From the NCBI RefSeq assembly GCF_000006565.2, contig NC_031467.1, forward strand, positions 496,001 through 560,000: 64,000 nucleotides of DNA. The letters run 5' to 3'. Position numbers and translations under genes: made by a program. Positions within the stretch are counted from its first letter, which is position 1; each line of letters starts with the position of its first letter. Shown in pieces: positions 26,449 to 40,300 of this stretch. The notes under the pieces are model-generated. The model did not search any database. It was not told the DNA's origin and saw nothing but the letters and a program-made list of their open reading frames with translations. Source of the stretch: Toxoplasma gondii ME49 (lineage: Eukaryota; Apicomplexa; Conoidasida; Eucoccidiorida; Sarcocystidae).

Positions 26449-29023
26449 TTTGGACGGGATTTCACTTCAGAACGAAATGAGCCTGTTTCCTAGGGAGGGT
26501 GAACCTGAACCTATAAACGGGCACACTTGTGCTGGGAAAAGGTTATCTGTCTTCAACAGACTTCAAGACGAGGCGCGGAAACAACGATCACCGAGTTCAT
26601 AGTACGCTTGCGGCAATCACACGGGGTCTGCGGGGAGGAGGGGGCACTGCCGACGCGAATACAAGTATAGCCTTCCCTCTTGCCACGGGTTACTTAGGGT
26701 CAGCAACCTACACAGTGTATTCGTTGTAAATAACGCTCCGCACACGACAAGGAGGCATAACAATTAACAGGGACCTGGATGAGCGGCTGGCATAACTCGA
26801 GTACCACTTCAGCATCGGCACAAGTCCAGAAGCTTCCCGACACCGACCACATACAACATAAACCTGTTACAGGCTGTGAAACACACGATTACGCTGTTTG
26901 TACCAGACTCTTGCTCAGAAGCAGCAAACATTAGCAAACGAGCAACCACGGTCTACCAGAAAGGACGACCCTATGCTAGTCACTTGCGCTGAACAGGCTC
27001 CAGCTGCAACCATACGTAACGCGCACGATGACCTAAGATATCCGTTTGAACGGCCGGTCGCGCACGCTATACCGGTGATATACCTGTTGGTAAGACAGCG
27101 CCGTCGCCTGTGCCCACGAACAATAGAATGCCAACAATCGAAGCACGGTTTTCTCCCCCCGCGGAAAGAGGACTGCAATGGAGCTGCAGTCCAAACGCAG
27201 GATTTGCGGTCGAAGAGACAACGCGACAATCGACCGAATTTGCCCAGAAAAAACAGGCACGAACTACACGACAACTTTATTCCCTAGTCTTCTGGCCAGG
27301 GATACGAGATCGGTGAACGGAGACCCACTCAGAATCACCTACGGTGTAGTAAGTGCGGGGCGCGCCTGCGGGACGGGTACTGAGGGATGTAGATTCACCA
27401 AATTAAAGAGGGCCGATCCCGGTCTTTCCAAACCCAACACGAACGCTGATCAAGGAATATGCAGCAGGTGCAACTTCCACTTGAGGAATAATGATAGAGC
27501 CACGGGTTACGCCTGACGTGCTTGGGTCATTTATCTCGTACCTGCACCAGCCAGCAAAATGGCGCCTTCCCATCATCCCGCGCGTCTGTGCGCTGGTGAC
27601 AAAACAAGAAGTGCGATCGGCAATGCCATCCACCCTTCTGTCACACTTCCATTGCCTCGATGCCCATAGAACTCGATATTTACTTGGAGAAAAAACCATT
27701 CCATGCCCCGGGCGAAAAGAATCATCACGCAACACAAATAGATGGCGTTCCGTCCCTCCGGCCTCGGCGTGTCTCCAGAGGCAGGTAACCTGTAGTACCG
27801 CTAGTCCGACACAGGAGTCGACTTTCTCGTTTTCAGAAATGCCGACACAATTTGTTTTCACCCGATTTCATCACTTCCCACTGCTTACTTGACAAACACG
27901 ACCCTTCTGGCAGGCATGCACTTTCGGACGGGACCCGGCTGCGCCTGCTCGGCCCGTCCTTGCTTCCATAAAGCCGGCCTCACGAACGACTAACATCCGA
28001 AGAATGGCGTTCAGCTGTATAAGCATGGTGCAGCCGGACCGCCACCCGACGTCGGTCTTCGTGGAGCAAATTTACACTCCCTAGTAGTCCACTATGCCGG
28101 AGGGTGAGACAAATTCCTCACATATTTGCCTCATTTGTCCTTCTCGTACACGCTGCCCAGAGGGGCTGCGACCGCCTTGACGGAGCCTCCTCAGGTTGGT
28201 GGACAGCGAGGCAAGTTGACCACGCGCGCAGCGGCCGGCCGGCAGCATTTGGTGGTGGTAGCCAGCCGTCTTCTGGCAGGGGCTGCTGCTTGATTGGTCT
28301 TGCATGTTGCGCGGGAGCATCGCTCCACGAGAGACCCGCCGATGGGGTCCAGCGAGCGGGGTTTCTATATCAACCTTACCTTGAAAGATTACAGGGCTAT
28401 CCCGTTCCCACATGTCGGCCGTTTGACGCCTTCTTTTGATACAAGCCGTCTCCGCCATGCGTGAAACCCACGCAGATGGTTTAGCCGGGGCGGACAAGCT
28501 TCGATGTAGATCACACGGGGAAACCCGCAGCCGTCATGCCATTCCTTCTGTAGCATGTATAGCAGGCACTAGAGACTCGTGAAGCCTCCTCCCGCGGCGC
28601 CATGAGCGGGGTCACAAGTAGCTAGCATGCTGCGAGCGAAGCGATGAGCAATACTTTCCTGCGCGTTCGAGCCATGTATCGTGTGCTTCACTTCCCTTTC
28701 GTGCTCACGGCGGAGTCGACCGCGCTTGGCGGAGGGCCAGAAAAAAGCAGCTTTTTCCCTCTGTGCTCAGGAAACTGATTTGTCATATTCAGGTAGAAGT
28801 GCACTATGTTCCGGCCAGGATGAGAGACAAGTATGAGTCCGCGTTTTCATCGAGAAGCTGTGAGATACTCGCATCTCTCGACGTCGTTGCTTCCCCTTTT
28901 CACTTTCCTGACTTCCAAGACTAGGTCGCTCAGTGGGATTTCAACTTGATTTGCCCGAACGAACCAATTAACTAGGCGGGGGGAATCTACAATTTGAGAT
29001 CGGCATTACCTGTGGCTGGCAGT
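26449..29023. other. Divergent spacer, with one doubtful minus-strand frame
   Basis: This 2.6-kb spacer lies upstream of the zinc-finger gene (minus) and the HAD gene (plus), so it should hold both promoters. Apart from the doubtful frame at 28081-28497, nothing was seen that supports a gene. Confidence 0.5.
28081..28497 (-). CDS. Doubtful small hypothetical protein
   Basis: This ATG-initiated frame of 138 codons on the minus strand starts MSAPAKPSAWVSRMAETACI and ends Q-I-C-E-E-F-V-S-P-S-G-I-V-D-Y. A donor-like CAAG/GTAAGG lies at about 28383-28377, inside the frame, so it may really be a first exon spliced elsewhere. The region is GC-rich and open in several frames on both strands, which makes chance frames likely. 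I recognise no domain. Confidence 0.25.
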   Translation of the reverse strand: MSAPAKPSAWVSRMAETACIKRRRQTADMWERDSPVIFQGKVDIETPLAGPHRRVSRGAMLPRNMQDQSSSSPCQKTAGYHHQMLPAGRCARGQLASLSTNLRRLRQGGRSPSGQRVREGQMRQICEEFVSPSGIVDY

Positions 29024-30632
29024 ATGCTGCTCACTTTGTCTAGGAAATGTCCTGCCAGCGGTAACATGGGGGCGTCTGCTTCCGTTGCTATGCTTCCGGG
29101 GCAGTCCAGTGTCTCAAAGCCAGGAGCATGCCGGCATTGGGACCACCTGGAACGAAGTGACCTCAGTACACCTACTCCTGCTGTAGAATGCGAAACCTGC
29201 TCGCTGGGACAGGAATCCGATGACTCAGATGCTTCTTGCGACACATGGGACACCACTTCCGTATTCGCCCCTCCGCTTCCTCTATCACCGAAGTCCGTAG
29301 ATCGCACTTCTACTGTATTCATATTTGATCTGGATGATACACTGATCCCAACGGAATGGATCCGTTCATCGTACGCGGCGCAGAAAGAAGATGGCCGCAC
29401 GGCTGCTGAAGTCTACCAGGTAGGAGTTTGATAAACAAGCCGCATGGGAACTGTGATGTGAGGCGGCGTAGTATCTCTGTCAAAATTGATGGCGTTTTCG
29501 CGCTGCTCTGCGTTGATCTCAGGCGATTTTGCAAGAAATCAACGTGCGCACAAGGAACGAATTGGTTCCTCACATTCTGAAAGCACTGCGCAAGGCCAAG
29601 TCTCTCTGCAACACGGTTGCAATCGTTACAAATGCGAGGTCTCCGAGGTGGCTCGGAGTATTCGAGTCCATGTTTCCGGAGGTCATACAACTGCTGAACG
29701 AAGAAGATATTCCCATCATCCGGTCCTGCCCCCAAGGACGGGAGCCCAACATTTACGAAAGCTCCGCGTATTTTAGTTACTGGATGAACGCAAAGGTGAG
29801 CCACAAAATAGCGTAAGGGATGGAGCGATGGGTAAAAGAGCTAGTGGACCAGAACGATCGCGGAATTGCCTCCCTCGAGTGTTCCACTGCATGTGCTGTG
29901 CATGTGTACAGAAGAGGAAATTTGAGGAAGTTATCCGTCGGCATCGCGAAAAGATGCCTGGTACCGGTCTTAAGCGTGTTGATCTGATTTCAATAGGAGA
30001 CAATGATTTTGAGGAATTCGCAGCCACGGTAAGCTACGTTTCTTGCAGCTTATCCTGCGATCCTCAGAGTGGGCTTCCATAACAATTTAGTTTCCGTCCG
30101 TTTAACCGCGGTACGAAATTCAGAGGATGGCATATTTAAGCGCCGCAACAGTCAGTACACAGGCATGTATATAATCTGTGTGCCTAATGAACTGCTGCAG
30201 AATTTGGCGGTGGAATCTCCACAGTCGGTGCGCTTTGCGAAGGTGGTCCGCTGCCGGCCAGGTTTGGCTCCAGAACACTTTCTTGCTGTAAGCTTCTAGA
30301 AGGGACGCTGGCAAGTTGTCGCTAACTGCCTCGATTGACTGCGTGGGCACCACTTTCCCAATATTGTATCCTGTTTTTTGGGTGTTGCATGTGTGGACAG
30401 CAATTGCGAGCCATTCAGAGAGCTATTGACTGTGTCTTCATGGAGAGGAGCCCGCGCGAGGCCACGCTGGTTGGCAGCGGCGTAACTTACAGAATACAGT
30501 AAGTCTCTTGAAGTATTATCCGGTCGTTTCACGCTCTTTATGAAGGACCTTGCATCATGCGTTCCCACGGTGTGTGTGGTTTTTGTGCGCAGCGGAACAC
30601 CAAGCCTAAAACCGCTACACTCCAAAGTGTAG
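29024..30632 (+). CDS. HAD-superfamily phosphatase-like protein, six exons
   Basis: Exons are 29024-29419, 29523-29795, 29912-30028, 30201-30287, 30401-30498 and 30593-30632. All are GT/AG with consistent phases and encode 336 residues. HAD motifs are present in order. Motif I is V-F-I-F-D-L-D-D-T-L-I-P-T-E-W near residue 98-112, with nucleophile and acid/base Asp. Motif II is A-I-V-T-N-A-R-S-P-R-W, with the Thr-Asn pair. Motif IV is L-I-S-I-G-D-N-D-F-E-E, for Mg2+ binding. A lysine for motif III is probably the K-R before V-D-L-I-S. The first 90 residues are Ser/Thr-rich and unstructured. The substrate cannot be inferred; HAD enzymes dephosphorylate proteins or small metabolites. An alternative ATG is at 29066; the extension upstream of 29024 in this frame has no ATG. 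Confidence 0.85.
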
Positions 30633-33600
30633 TGCTGTCCTCATCATTGGACATGTAACGGTCACTCAGGTGCGCCGAAGCAAAACATGCCGATGTTTCT
30701 GGTTGAGCTCCCAGCCCAACAATTTATGTTTTTTCCCCGAAGGTATGCTCCTGTTCTGTTAAAGCTTTTTAACGGTTTTAAGGACTGTCGCATTCGCACG
30801 TCGGGCGATGAATGGATCCCCGGTGTCAATGGCTTGTTTTCTTGTCAAATTGTCACTTCCGTTACTACTGATTTTGATCCCCTTCACCGATGGGAGACCG
30901 CATTGGCAGACGCAGGACAATTCTTGAGTCCGTCGAGTTTAAAATCCCGTTGCCATCGGCGATCTTGAGGACATCCGTGGGCCAAACGCAGTCAATCGGC
31001 CGGTGTCCATCTGTGTTTATGCTCAGAAGAAAGATGAGTTCAAGAGTGCATGCGAAACTTGTCCAAATATGCAGATACATTTAGGAGTTATGGGCACCAG
31101 CAGCCACAAGAGACGCTCGTGAATATTACCCAATGATGAGAAACTGGAGGGGGAGACGTTGGAGTCTAAAGATTTCAGTGGACATTCGGCTAGTGTGAGA
31201 TTGACACTGACTTGATATAGATTCCTTCAATATCCACATGCAGACAACAGCCACTCAACGGCGACACCAACCACCAGAGTGTTTCACGTCGGGATCATTC
31301 TGGTGCTTTGGTCTCGCAAATACTTGGCAGCCCTAAGAAGACGTCACCCAATCTGAGGGGACGTCAACAGTGCTGAAGAGTTGCCTTCATTCAGTGCCTC
31401 CCCCCTTCCCCCAATTCACGTCTTTAACCACTAAACGCGTTACTTCCGATATGACGGAACGAAAATATCGATGTAGGCCAGTGCTGCGAGTCGTGGTGAC
31501 ACAACCAACAATAAAAAGCAGGACCGATCGCCCCAACAGACCATAACTGCACGAGCCTGCTAATCGGTCACTGGTGATTACGTTTGCAATCGGCAAAGAG
31601 AAACGGAGGAATTCGATCCGAACAGCCCAATTCGCTGCGCTGAACCAGAGTAAGTTCCGGCGGTGCATATCTGCTAGGACCCGGTTCGAGTTTAAAACGT
31701 GGGTCTATTATTGATGAAAGGTATGGACCGCAGCATCGCAACAGTGACCAGGGCCCTGTTAGGTTACGTGCTCTTTTTTCTCGCTTGAGTGACCACGATT
31801 GAGCAGAAATGGTTAGTCCAGTGTCAGCCCGGCTGTGAACCACCCTGCATAGCATCACGATGCAAGGAGCAGACTGTATCTTCTTCCGCCGCACACTTAA
31901 GCGCAAAGGTGGTCCTATACACATACAACGAGGTGATTGCCGATTTCCCTCTCGATCGCGTGCAACCTTTCTTTTCCTTGTCCCTTTCCTTCAGTGTTTA
32001 CGTAGTTGGCAGATTAAGGCACGAAATCAGGTCCGACAGTGGTTGTGTTGGCTTGTGGATCCCTGCTTTCTTTTCCAAACGTTCTAGGTCCAGCCGGGGA
32101 GACAGCAGCGTTAGTATTCTCTCTCAACGCTAGTACTAATTAGGTATAAAATATTTCCGTTCACCGGGAGAAGTCTCCTTCACTTGCCGTGTGGATTTCA
32201 AACAAACAGACGAAAATATCACGTTTTTCAGCACGGTGAAGCAATACGCTCACCCATCCACGACCTGTGTTCTGAAGAGGTCAACCGCGGACAGACGGAA
32301 ACACGGAGATCAAAAGTGCATCCTGGTTTTAACAACATGGTTCATTCAGCCTGCTCCCCGACAGTCTATTTTCAACTACGCTTCTGCATATGTTCGTAGT
32401 ATGTACATTTCTGCGTGGTCCTGGATATCTGCTGCACTTTGTGGGAACGAAACCGTTGGGTAGCACCTGAATCCCAAGTGAAAATTGCTGTCACGACCTG
32501 CTCAAGGGAAAAACCAGTACTTCTCCAATCTTGCATTGCTTGTACGTTCGAGCGACCGAACACGCTGCACGTTGGATGTACGGAAGCAAGGGGAAATCAT
32601 GAGACCGCTCACCGCTCGAATCAAGAGGAAGATGGCGTATTTTGTAGCAGAACTCCACTTGTTCTCTCTCTACAGCCTTCTATCGTGTTACTGTTCCGTG
32701 AACTCGACTTTTCTAGCGTGACTGGTCGTGCAGTCTGTAGTACCGCATCAATTGCCGCAGACGCCAGTGCCTTGCATTTCCAGAAAGTAGTACTGACTCG
32801 AATTTCTTTTGATCTGCTTCATTGACAGCGCTGGAGTGGTGGACTCGCCTCAAAGACGACGCAAAAGCTTCTCGTGCCCACCTACCAGCTCTTGCAGGGG
32901 AGGCGGTGGAAGTGCGTACTGGTGCCTTGTCTAAGCAAAAGGTTTCGTCAATAGCGTGACAGAAATGGAACCGGCCACGCGGAGTGACTCAGCAAAACAA
33001 GCTTTTCGCGATAATTCTGCAAGAATGTGTTAAATCCCCGGGCGTCGTTCTCTCTTTCGTCGTGCACCCACTCTCATCCCAGTTTCCCGTTCTTTCGCCT
33101 CTTGCAGCCTCGCCCCCTCTCGCGTTCTTGTCTGGGAAAGAAAGCTCGTTGCTTTTTTCTTTTTTCAGTATAGGGGTCAGCTTGTCTCGCATTCATGTTT
33201 TAGTGGAGACAACGGGGATGAGACAAATCTCCCCATGTCTGAATTAGGGGGGGCAGGTAATCCAGAGGAAAGGAGCAGAGAGGGCGACAGAGCAAGCAGA
33301 GTCGGCGATGTGTCGTCACTGGAGTGTCTTCTCGTGAGTTGGCTGTTTTGCGTATGCCGGTTGTAGCGCTGTGTTCACTGTCCATTTTCGCGCAAGTTGA
33401 CCAATCTTTACCGTTAGTTCGGCAAACTTTCGGATATTTCCAGCACTTTGGATGCGTATAAACTATCAAAACTCTTCACCAAGCGCCTCATTTGAAGCTA
33501 ACCGACTTGGCAACCACACTGCATGGGGATGACCTCCCCGCTCTACAACTCTCCCCCCTGTCTTGCGCTTTCGTAATGACTCTGGATATCGCTGCGCATC

Positions 33601-34398
33601 TACCACGCGCTACGCGTCCTTTTTGAGGATTTGCTTTTTGCGGACGGAGACAGGATCTCCGTTGCATGTGTTTGCTTCGTTCCTCGGAAGGTTTCCACGC
33701 GTTTCTGTCCAGTCGGAAAAGTGGCTGGAAAGTGAATGCGAACTGAAAATACAATACGTCCGGGAGTTTGGTCTCCCTGAGCTACGTCTCCCACTCAGCG
33801 CCACCGCTTTAAACCGTCTCTCTCATTGTCCGCTTACCTTCTGTTTGCCTCGCGATTGCCGTCCTAATGCAAAACCAAAACCTGGAGTTTTCTCATCGTT
33901 TCAGTCTTCTTCGTGGCTGCACGCAGCTGACCACCGAGCCGGCTGCCAACGACTGCCCTATTTTCGTCATTTGCACTTGCCGAAACCCTTTCAGCTCTGT
34001 GCCACAAGTCTTACTGCCATTCGCTTCTTTCCACTTGCTAAATTGTTCCTGCTTCTGAATGTACGTCGTGTGCTGTCTGTGTGAGCCGCTTCCGTCGCTG
34101 CCCTCACCAGAACTGTCCTGCTGGCTTCGTGAGTTTTTGTCTTGACTGTCCTGAAGGTTGTCTCGTCGTTTTCTTCCTCCTTCAGGCTAGTTACAATTTT
34201 TTCCCGTCGTCGTCCTTGCTACTGGTCCCTGGCTTTCTCACTCGCTACCGCGCTACCCTCCTCGAGCGCTCCACCAAAGCCCCTGCCGTAACCGTGTTTT
34301 TCCTGTCCGTGTGTCCTTGAACATTCTGAGCTGTCCGAACACTTTTTTGCCCTCTCCTTCACACCAATTTTCTCCTTTTCACTGCTCCCCTCGCTACG
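30633..34398. other. Intergenic and long CT-rich 5' leader of the DHHC gene
   Basis: This 3.8-kb spacer lies between two plus-strand genes. From about 33,850 the plus strand becomes strongly pyrimidine-rich up to the ATG at 34399, as in many Toxoplasma 5' leaders. A 173-codon frame at 33563-34084 lies in that leader and looks non-coding. No other gene was seen. Confidence 0.55.
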
Positions 34399-37300
34399 AT
34401 GTCGTCTGTCGTAGCGCAGCCGCTGCTGCAAGGCAGTAGTGCGAACTCTTCGGATGCCGCACCCGCCTCAGCGCACAGCACTGCCGGATACAGCGCGAGC
34501 TACGTTTCCCTTAGTTCTGCCCCACCTCCGGGATCCGCTGGACCTCTTGACCCACGCTTTTTCTCGCGAATGGTTCCTGCAGATGCGAACAAGGGTGCCC
34601 CTGCTTTCTCCGGTGTGGCCGTCGACACCCGATGCGCTCAGGTCACGCAAAACGGCGAGGAACCCGCAGCGAACAAAGCCGCTCCCAACAAGCTGAACGA
34701 GCCGGACATGTTTTCTGGAACTCAGGCCACCCCTATTGGCGCGTTTGAGGTGAGAAACGTTGGGGATGTCTTTGTGGTGACACATCCCTCTTTTCTAGGA
34801 ATGTTTTTTGAGTACCATGCGACCTTGGCCGCTGCGATCCCATACGTCGGCTCGTGGCGTGACTGGGGCGGCCTGCTTTTTCGAACTCCTCGGTTTTTTT
34901 TATTCGAAATCAAGCGAGCTTCTAGGCTACCTATAGCGCCCGTTTAACCGGAGTAGAATCGGTCCTGCATGTGATTCAAGAGATGTAATGGTACTCCGGG
35001 TGGAGCCGTCAGGCGTGCTCGATCCATGTATTCAACAGGAATTCCGTGTAACGCGTTTTAACCGACATGCCGCTTGTTTGCAGGCGCTCTTCGCCGAAGC
35101 CGCTCGGCGCCGCCAGCCAGAGCAGTTCATGGGACTCGTCCGTCAGCTGATTCTCGTTTCTGGAGCTAAAACAGCCGCCGCGGCAACTTCTGTTTTAACG
35201 GAGCTCACCGTTCTCCACCACGCGTGTTTCCTCGGTGACGTCTCTGTCGTCAAACAACTCATTTCTGAGTACCACATGGACCCTGAGGCGCGGGTAAGAT
35301 TACTTGGCAAAACCAGGCGACCCGCAGATCTGCCGGCGGTGTTGTATGGCAGCCATACAGGCACCAAACCACTCGCCTAAACCTCCTCTTGCTTGCCAAG
35401 TGCCCTGTATCTCCTTATTTCACGGATCTGGGATGGAATATCGTTTAACGACGCAGAATGTGATAGCAATCCAACGTTGGGCACACATAAACCAGAGACA
35501 GGTCTGTGCAAAAACAGCCTGTTTGTTGAGCACCGCGTGGAATTGCTGCGAGGCCAAAAGCAATGGGGCTCTGGGTGGTGAAGGTCGTTTGCGAGTTTGG
35601 GATCGTCGTCCACTTTGCAGCGATCCCAGGTGACACATTGATCCTGAGTGCAAGATCACATTTTAGCGTCACTTGCTGCCCTCCTGTTTTCCCCCAAGCT
35701 CTGCATATCAGTGTAGGGTGACCGCTTTCTACCCAGATATATTGTTTAGAAAGCCGTACTTCTACTTTGTCGGGTACGAGAAAAGTGCCTTCGAAAGATG
35801 GTCCTCATCTCGAAACGACAAACTCTGAGCTCCTGAGACACAATCTGTCTGGTTATATATTGATAGATCTAGACGCCGCGAATTCTGGTGCGACAGGGAA
35901 AATTGTCAGGAGATTGTTGTCACGCCTTGTGTGTCTCCACACGTATTGCTTTCAGCATCCTCTGAATGACGACACACCGATCTTCTTCGCCGCGAGAAAC
36001 GCACATTTCGAAGTTGTCCGTTTCCTCGTGAACCTTGTCGGTCCCCAGTGCCTCGCTGCTCAGGTACGCGAGTGTTAAACAACCGGCAGAACACGGGTAG
36101 ATCGCAGCGCCGGGTACGGAGGGAGATAACAGCAGGAGGTGTAAACGCGGATGAGGAGAAAGAAATGATCTTTTATCTCGAGAAACGCTGCTGTTCGCAT
36201 CTTACTTACCGTGCTTGTGGTGTATTTCGTTCCACAGTCGCGAACGTGCATGACGCCTTTTCTGGCCACCGCGTCCTCCACCCACGATGAACGACCTCAC
36301 GAACTCCTCAAGATTCTGGAGTTCATGTACCTTCATGTAAGTTCACTCAGGTGTACAAGCAGCACGCATCGCCTGCATGCAGTTGCAGGGTCTTCCGAGT
36401 TTGTACGGGGGTGCTGTGAATCCAGCGGTGTTTTCTTTAGTCTTATGCGTGGGTCGTAATTGAAGGCGGTCCTCCTCAAGTGTTTGTCTTTTCTGATGTG
36501 TGAACATGCAACCGTTTTTAGCGCTTGCTGACACGCATACAAGGACGAGCCGCATGTCGGCGCATTCAACTGAAAGTGGCGTTTCCTTGTTCGTTATTTC
36601 CTGTCTCTCTCAGGGTGTCTCTCTGGAGGAGCAGAACTCGATGGGATACACGGCCCTCTTCTTAGCTGCCAAGCATGGAAATCCTAACATCGTGCAGTGG
36701 CTCGTGGCGAGGGTAAGAACAAGGATCCACATGCAGACGTTTCTTTCCACTTTCACTGCAGGTTTTTCAGAGCTGATTTTCTCTTCCCGTTCTCCATAGC
36801 ACTGATATGGGCTGTCTCGAGTGCGCGTGAAACAGTGCAAGTTGTTTCATGCCCTGAGAGAGACGCGGCTCTTCGCGTCCTAACCTCTTCGCCTTTAGGA
36901 CGGCCACCAGAAGCTCCACAGCGTTCTTCAGTGAATCTTGAGTCAGGATTACTTTTCTCCTTTAACTCTGTGCGACGAGTTGACTTGGTCGTTCCCCGTT
37001 GTACTCTAATCCCTGCGTCCAATATCGAGCGCTTCCGGAGTTTTTCGAACTCCATTCAGCTTTCCGCCGCTTTTATCCCCCGAAAGGACAATTACAGATA
37101 TCAGACAGATGTCAGTGTTCCATTGGTCTTCCGACGTGTCTTTCTCTGCCTTCTTGTGTCTTCTGGTCCTTCAACTTTCCTATCACTGCACTTCGCGTCT
37201 TTTCTGGATCTCTTTTTCCTCGCCTATTCCCGCTGCCTTCCTCTCCTGTCTGTCTCTCCTCACCTCGAGGCGACCTCAGTTTCGTGAATTCCTCTCCGCT

Positions 37301-40300
37301 GTTCCTGACTCTTCGTTCAGGGTGCGAGCATGAATCACCGAGATCACACCGGGGGTACGGTGTTGCACGCAGCGGTGGCGAAGACGGGCGGGTTCTCTGC
37401 CGAGGACGATCCCCTGCAGTTTCTCTGTGAGCACGGCGCAGTGAAGCTGATCGACACGCGCGCAGACATCGGCATTCAGTTTGAAACAATGCGCGATCGG
37501 CCGTGGACTGGTTCCGGTAGGAAGTGTCCCGGAATGACAGTGTTGCAACGTTGTCTCCTGAAGAGACAGTGGTTCTCGTACTTGCTGTTGCTGAGCTGGC
37601 GGCTGCAGTACCAGCTCTTTGGCTACACTCGCGCACTCCGCAGCAGCTATGCGAGCCTCTACTGGACCATCACGCTCTGCAACTTGCCTCTGTTCTTCAA
37701 CGCCTTCTGTCAACTGCACGCGCTCGACCTCGCCTCCTGGGACCTGGGGGCACTGTGGATCTTCCTGTGGGGCCTCACCCAGCTGTTCTGGTGGAAAACG
37801 TACTCTGGAGACGCCGGAATTGCACCGGGCAGCAAAGACCTCATCAAAGACCAATACGAATCGATTCATCCGTAAGCTCCGGAGACAAGGAAACACTCAA
37901 AGCTTGTAAAGGTACACAAGTCTGTACAGCTACGTACTGTGGAGTCATATCTGTTTGCGTATGTGAACATATCTGAAGCACTGTGGATCGTATGAAACTT
38001 GGAATCGCGACACTGCATGCGCTTGGGAGGTCTGAAATGACGGGGACGAGGCAAAGAGCGATACGGAATAATCTTGCTGTCGTACGATACCCATAAGGAG
38101 TTCGTGGAGTTGCACTGTGGATCCGATCGTTAGCGCCCAAGGCAAAGCACTCAAGTGCTGCGTCTGCAGGTTCCGAGATGGGACGGCATGCAGAGGCACA
38201 GTTCTGAGGGCGGATAGGCGAGGGACACACAGTTTCGCTCGCCAGCGTACATTCCAAAACACCGATGTTTTTTGAGAACCCACTTGGTTTGTCTCAAATT
38301 CGAGTGACTTTCTGCTCGTGTCCAATCTCTCCAGAGTCATGACTCCGAACATCCTCGACCAGATTCCACCTCCATCCACCCTCTCGGCAGTCGGACCCAA
38401 CCACTACCGCCTTCTCCAACTCGAAAGGTGATCAAACGATGCCCACACAGACAAGCTATCGACGTGTATGCGACTCAAAAGACTATTGGACGTACAGCCA
38501 CTGGGCTGATATACCCGCAAAGAACATTCCACAGATATACATCTCCTGGAACTCTCTCGTGCCCGTGCCTACACACAGATTCCCAATCAATAAACCTTCA
38601 TATCAACATATCAATACTTTCATATATATATATATATATATATAAATATATGCATACGTTTGAGTTTTTATGCAGGTGAAGGGAAACGCATACAGTGAAC
38701 CAGGGAGTTTCACCAATATGCCTTCATAGTGCGCATGCGCCTTACAGAGGTCTCGTGAATGCCGTTGACATTCTCTTCTAGCCTGAACACCTGCATTGGG
38801 TTGAATGCATTTCTTGTTTGCAGAGAGCAGCTTCGGCTGAACTTGGAGCTGCAGGAGCTGCGTCGAACGCCTCTGCCTTTTCAGACCCACGAAGGTCTGG
38901 CGACTGCAGAGCTCGTAGCAGGGCGAGAAGAAGACACGCGCATCCTCGTTACGGCGCTCAAATCTCTCCGAGGAGAAGTCCTGGCTCTCATGTCTGGTGT
39001 GGCAAATGAGAGACGAAAACGTGTGTCTCACGAATACCTCGAAACGCTTCTGAATGGACCGCCAACCCTGAAAGTGAGATACCACGCGCGGAAGCCAGAG
39101 AGGTGGAACTTTACTGTTCAAACAATGTTACACTAGGTGCGGACATAGCACTTGAAGAAGATGAAAGCTTTCTGCGGGAAAAGGCAAAGGCCAAGGCATA
39201 TCACTGAACTCTGGAAAAAAGGTAGCTCTCAATCCTGAAAGGCGTTCCACGCTACTTTTGATTTGCCCCGATATACCTTCATATATTAGTATATATAAAC
39301 ATGCATTTGGTTATATATATATGACAGGATTTGAGAAGAAGGAGCTGCGTGCAGGTCTATATGCATGCACATCGATTAGTGTGCATGGTTTTCCGCCCAC
39401 AGTAGAACCCGCTGAACAGCATCAATATACGGCAGGTAGTCCGGGTAAGTTGGACTTCTTCTGGGCATCCCGTTCAATCCACCTATATGCATAATTGCAC
39501 CGTAGACTGAAGGCTTTGTTAGATGGGGAAGGTGAACGATGAGACTCAAGGGAAGAGTGCTCTAGATTTTGTTCTCTGCCTGCAGGGTGTCTGTGTCACT
39601 TGTGCCATCACAAAGACGCCTCGCATCCACCACTGCGCAGACTGTGGCCACTGCCTCGAGTAAGTTTCCCTTTTTCCGCGCGCTGTTATTTTCGCGCATA
39701 TTTCGCCTCGTTGTTCTTGATCTTTTCGACAACGCACAGTGCATGTTTCCCTTCTGTCTCTCGCGTGTTCACCTATATCGTACACTCCGTCTCCTCACCC
39801 AGATATGGCTGTACGCAGCATATGTGCATTTGCGTATGTATAGATGTCGGCGTGTTCTTGGGAGATTCCCACTGATAAGGACATTTGACATGACAGCATC
39901 ATTTTTCGTCGTCTCTTGCACGTGGTTTTCAGGCGCCAAGACCACCACTGCGTCTGGGTGGACACCTGCATTGCGCGGAACAACTTCCAGCCTTTTTGGT
40001 TCTTTCTGCTCTGCTTGACGTGCTTGCTCGTGTGTCACGAGCAGTTGCTTCTTCGCTACTGTGCCCACCTTTTCCTGCATTTCAACCAGCTGGTAAGTCG
40101 GTACTAGAGGATGCAGAGATGCCCGGAAAGGCGCACAAGCACACACACGCGCTGTCTCTCGACGGGGGGCTCAAGCTGCATGCAAGCCTCGAATCTAGTT
40201 GAAGAAACCAAGTGACTCAACGTCGAATGCACCGCGTCGTCTCGAGCGCTCCACTCTACAGTTCAGCCTTCCACTTTTTTCTCTTGTCTACAGGAAAGAC

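Noticed and set aside
33563..34084. 173-codon plus-strand frame before the DHHC gene
   Set aside because: It lies in a pyrimidine-rich stretch just upstream of the real start at 34399. It is Leu/Phe/Ser/Pro-heavy with no motif, as expected from a CT-rich leader read in one frame.
37276..37896. 206-codon minus-strand frame
   Set aside because: Antisense to exon 6 of the DHHC gene, which has clear ankyrin repeats and matching splice phases on the plus strand.
39256..39322. AT-rich stretch resembling a second microsatellite
   Set aside because: Interrupted too often to call a repeat array; treated as AT-rich intron sequence of the DHHC gene.
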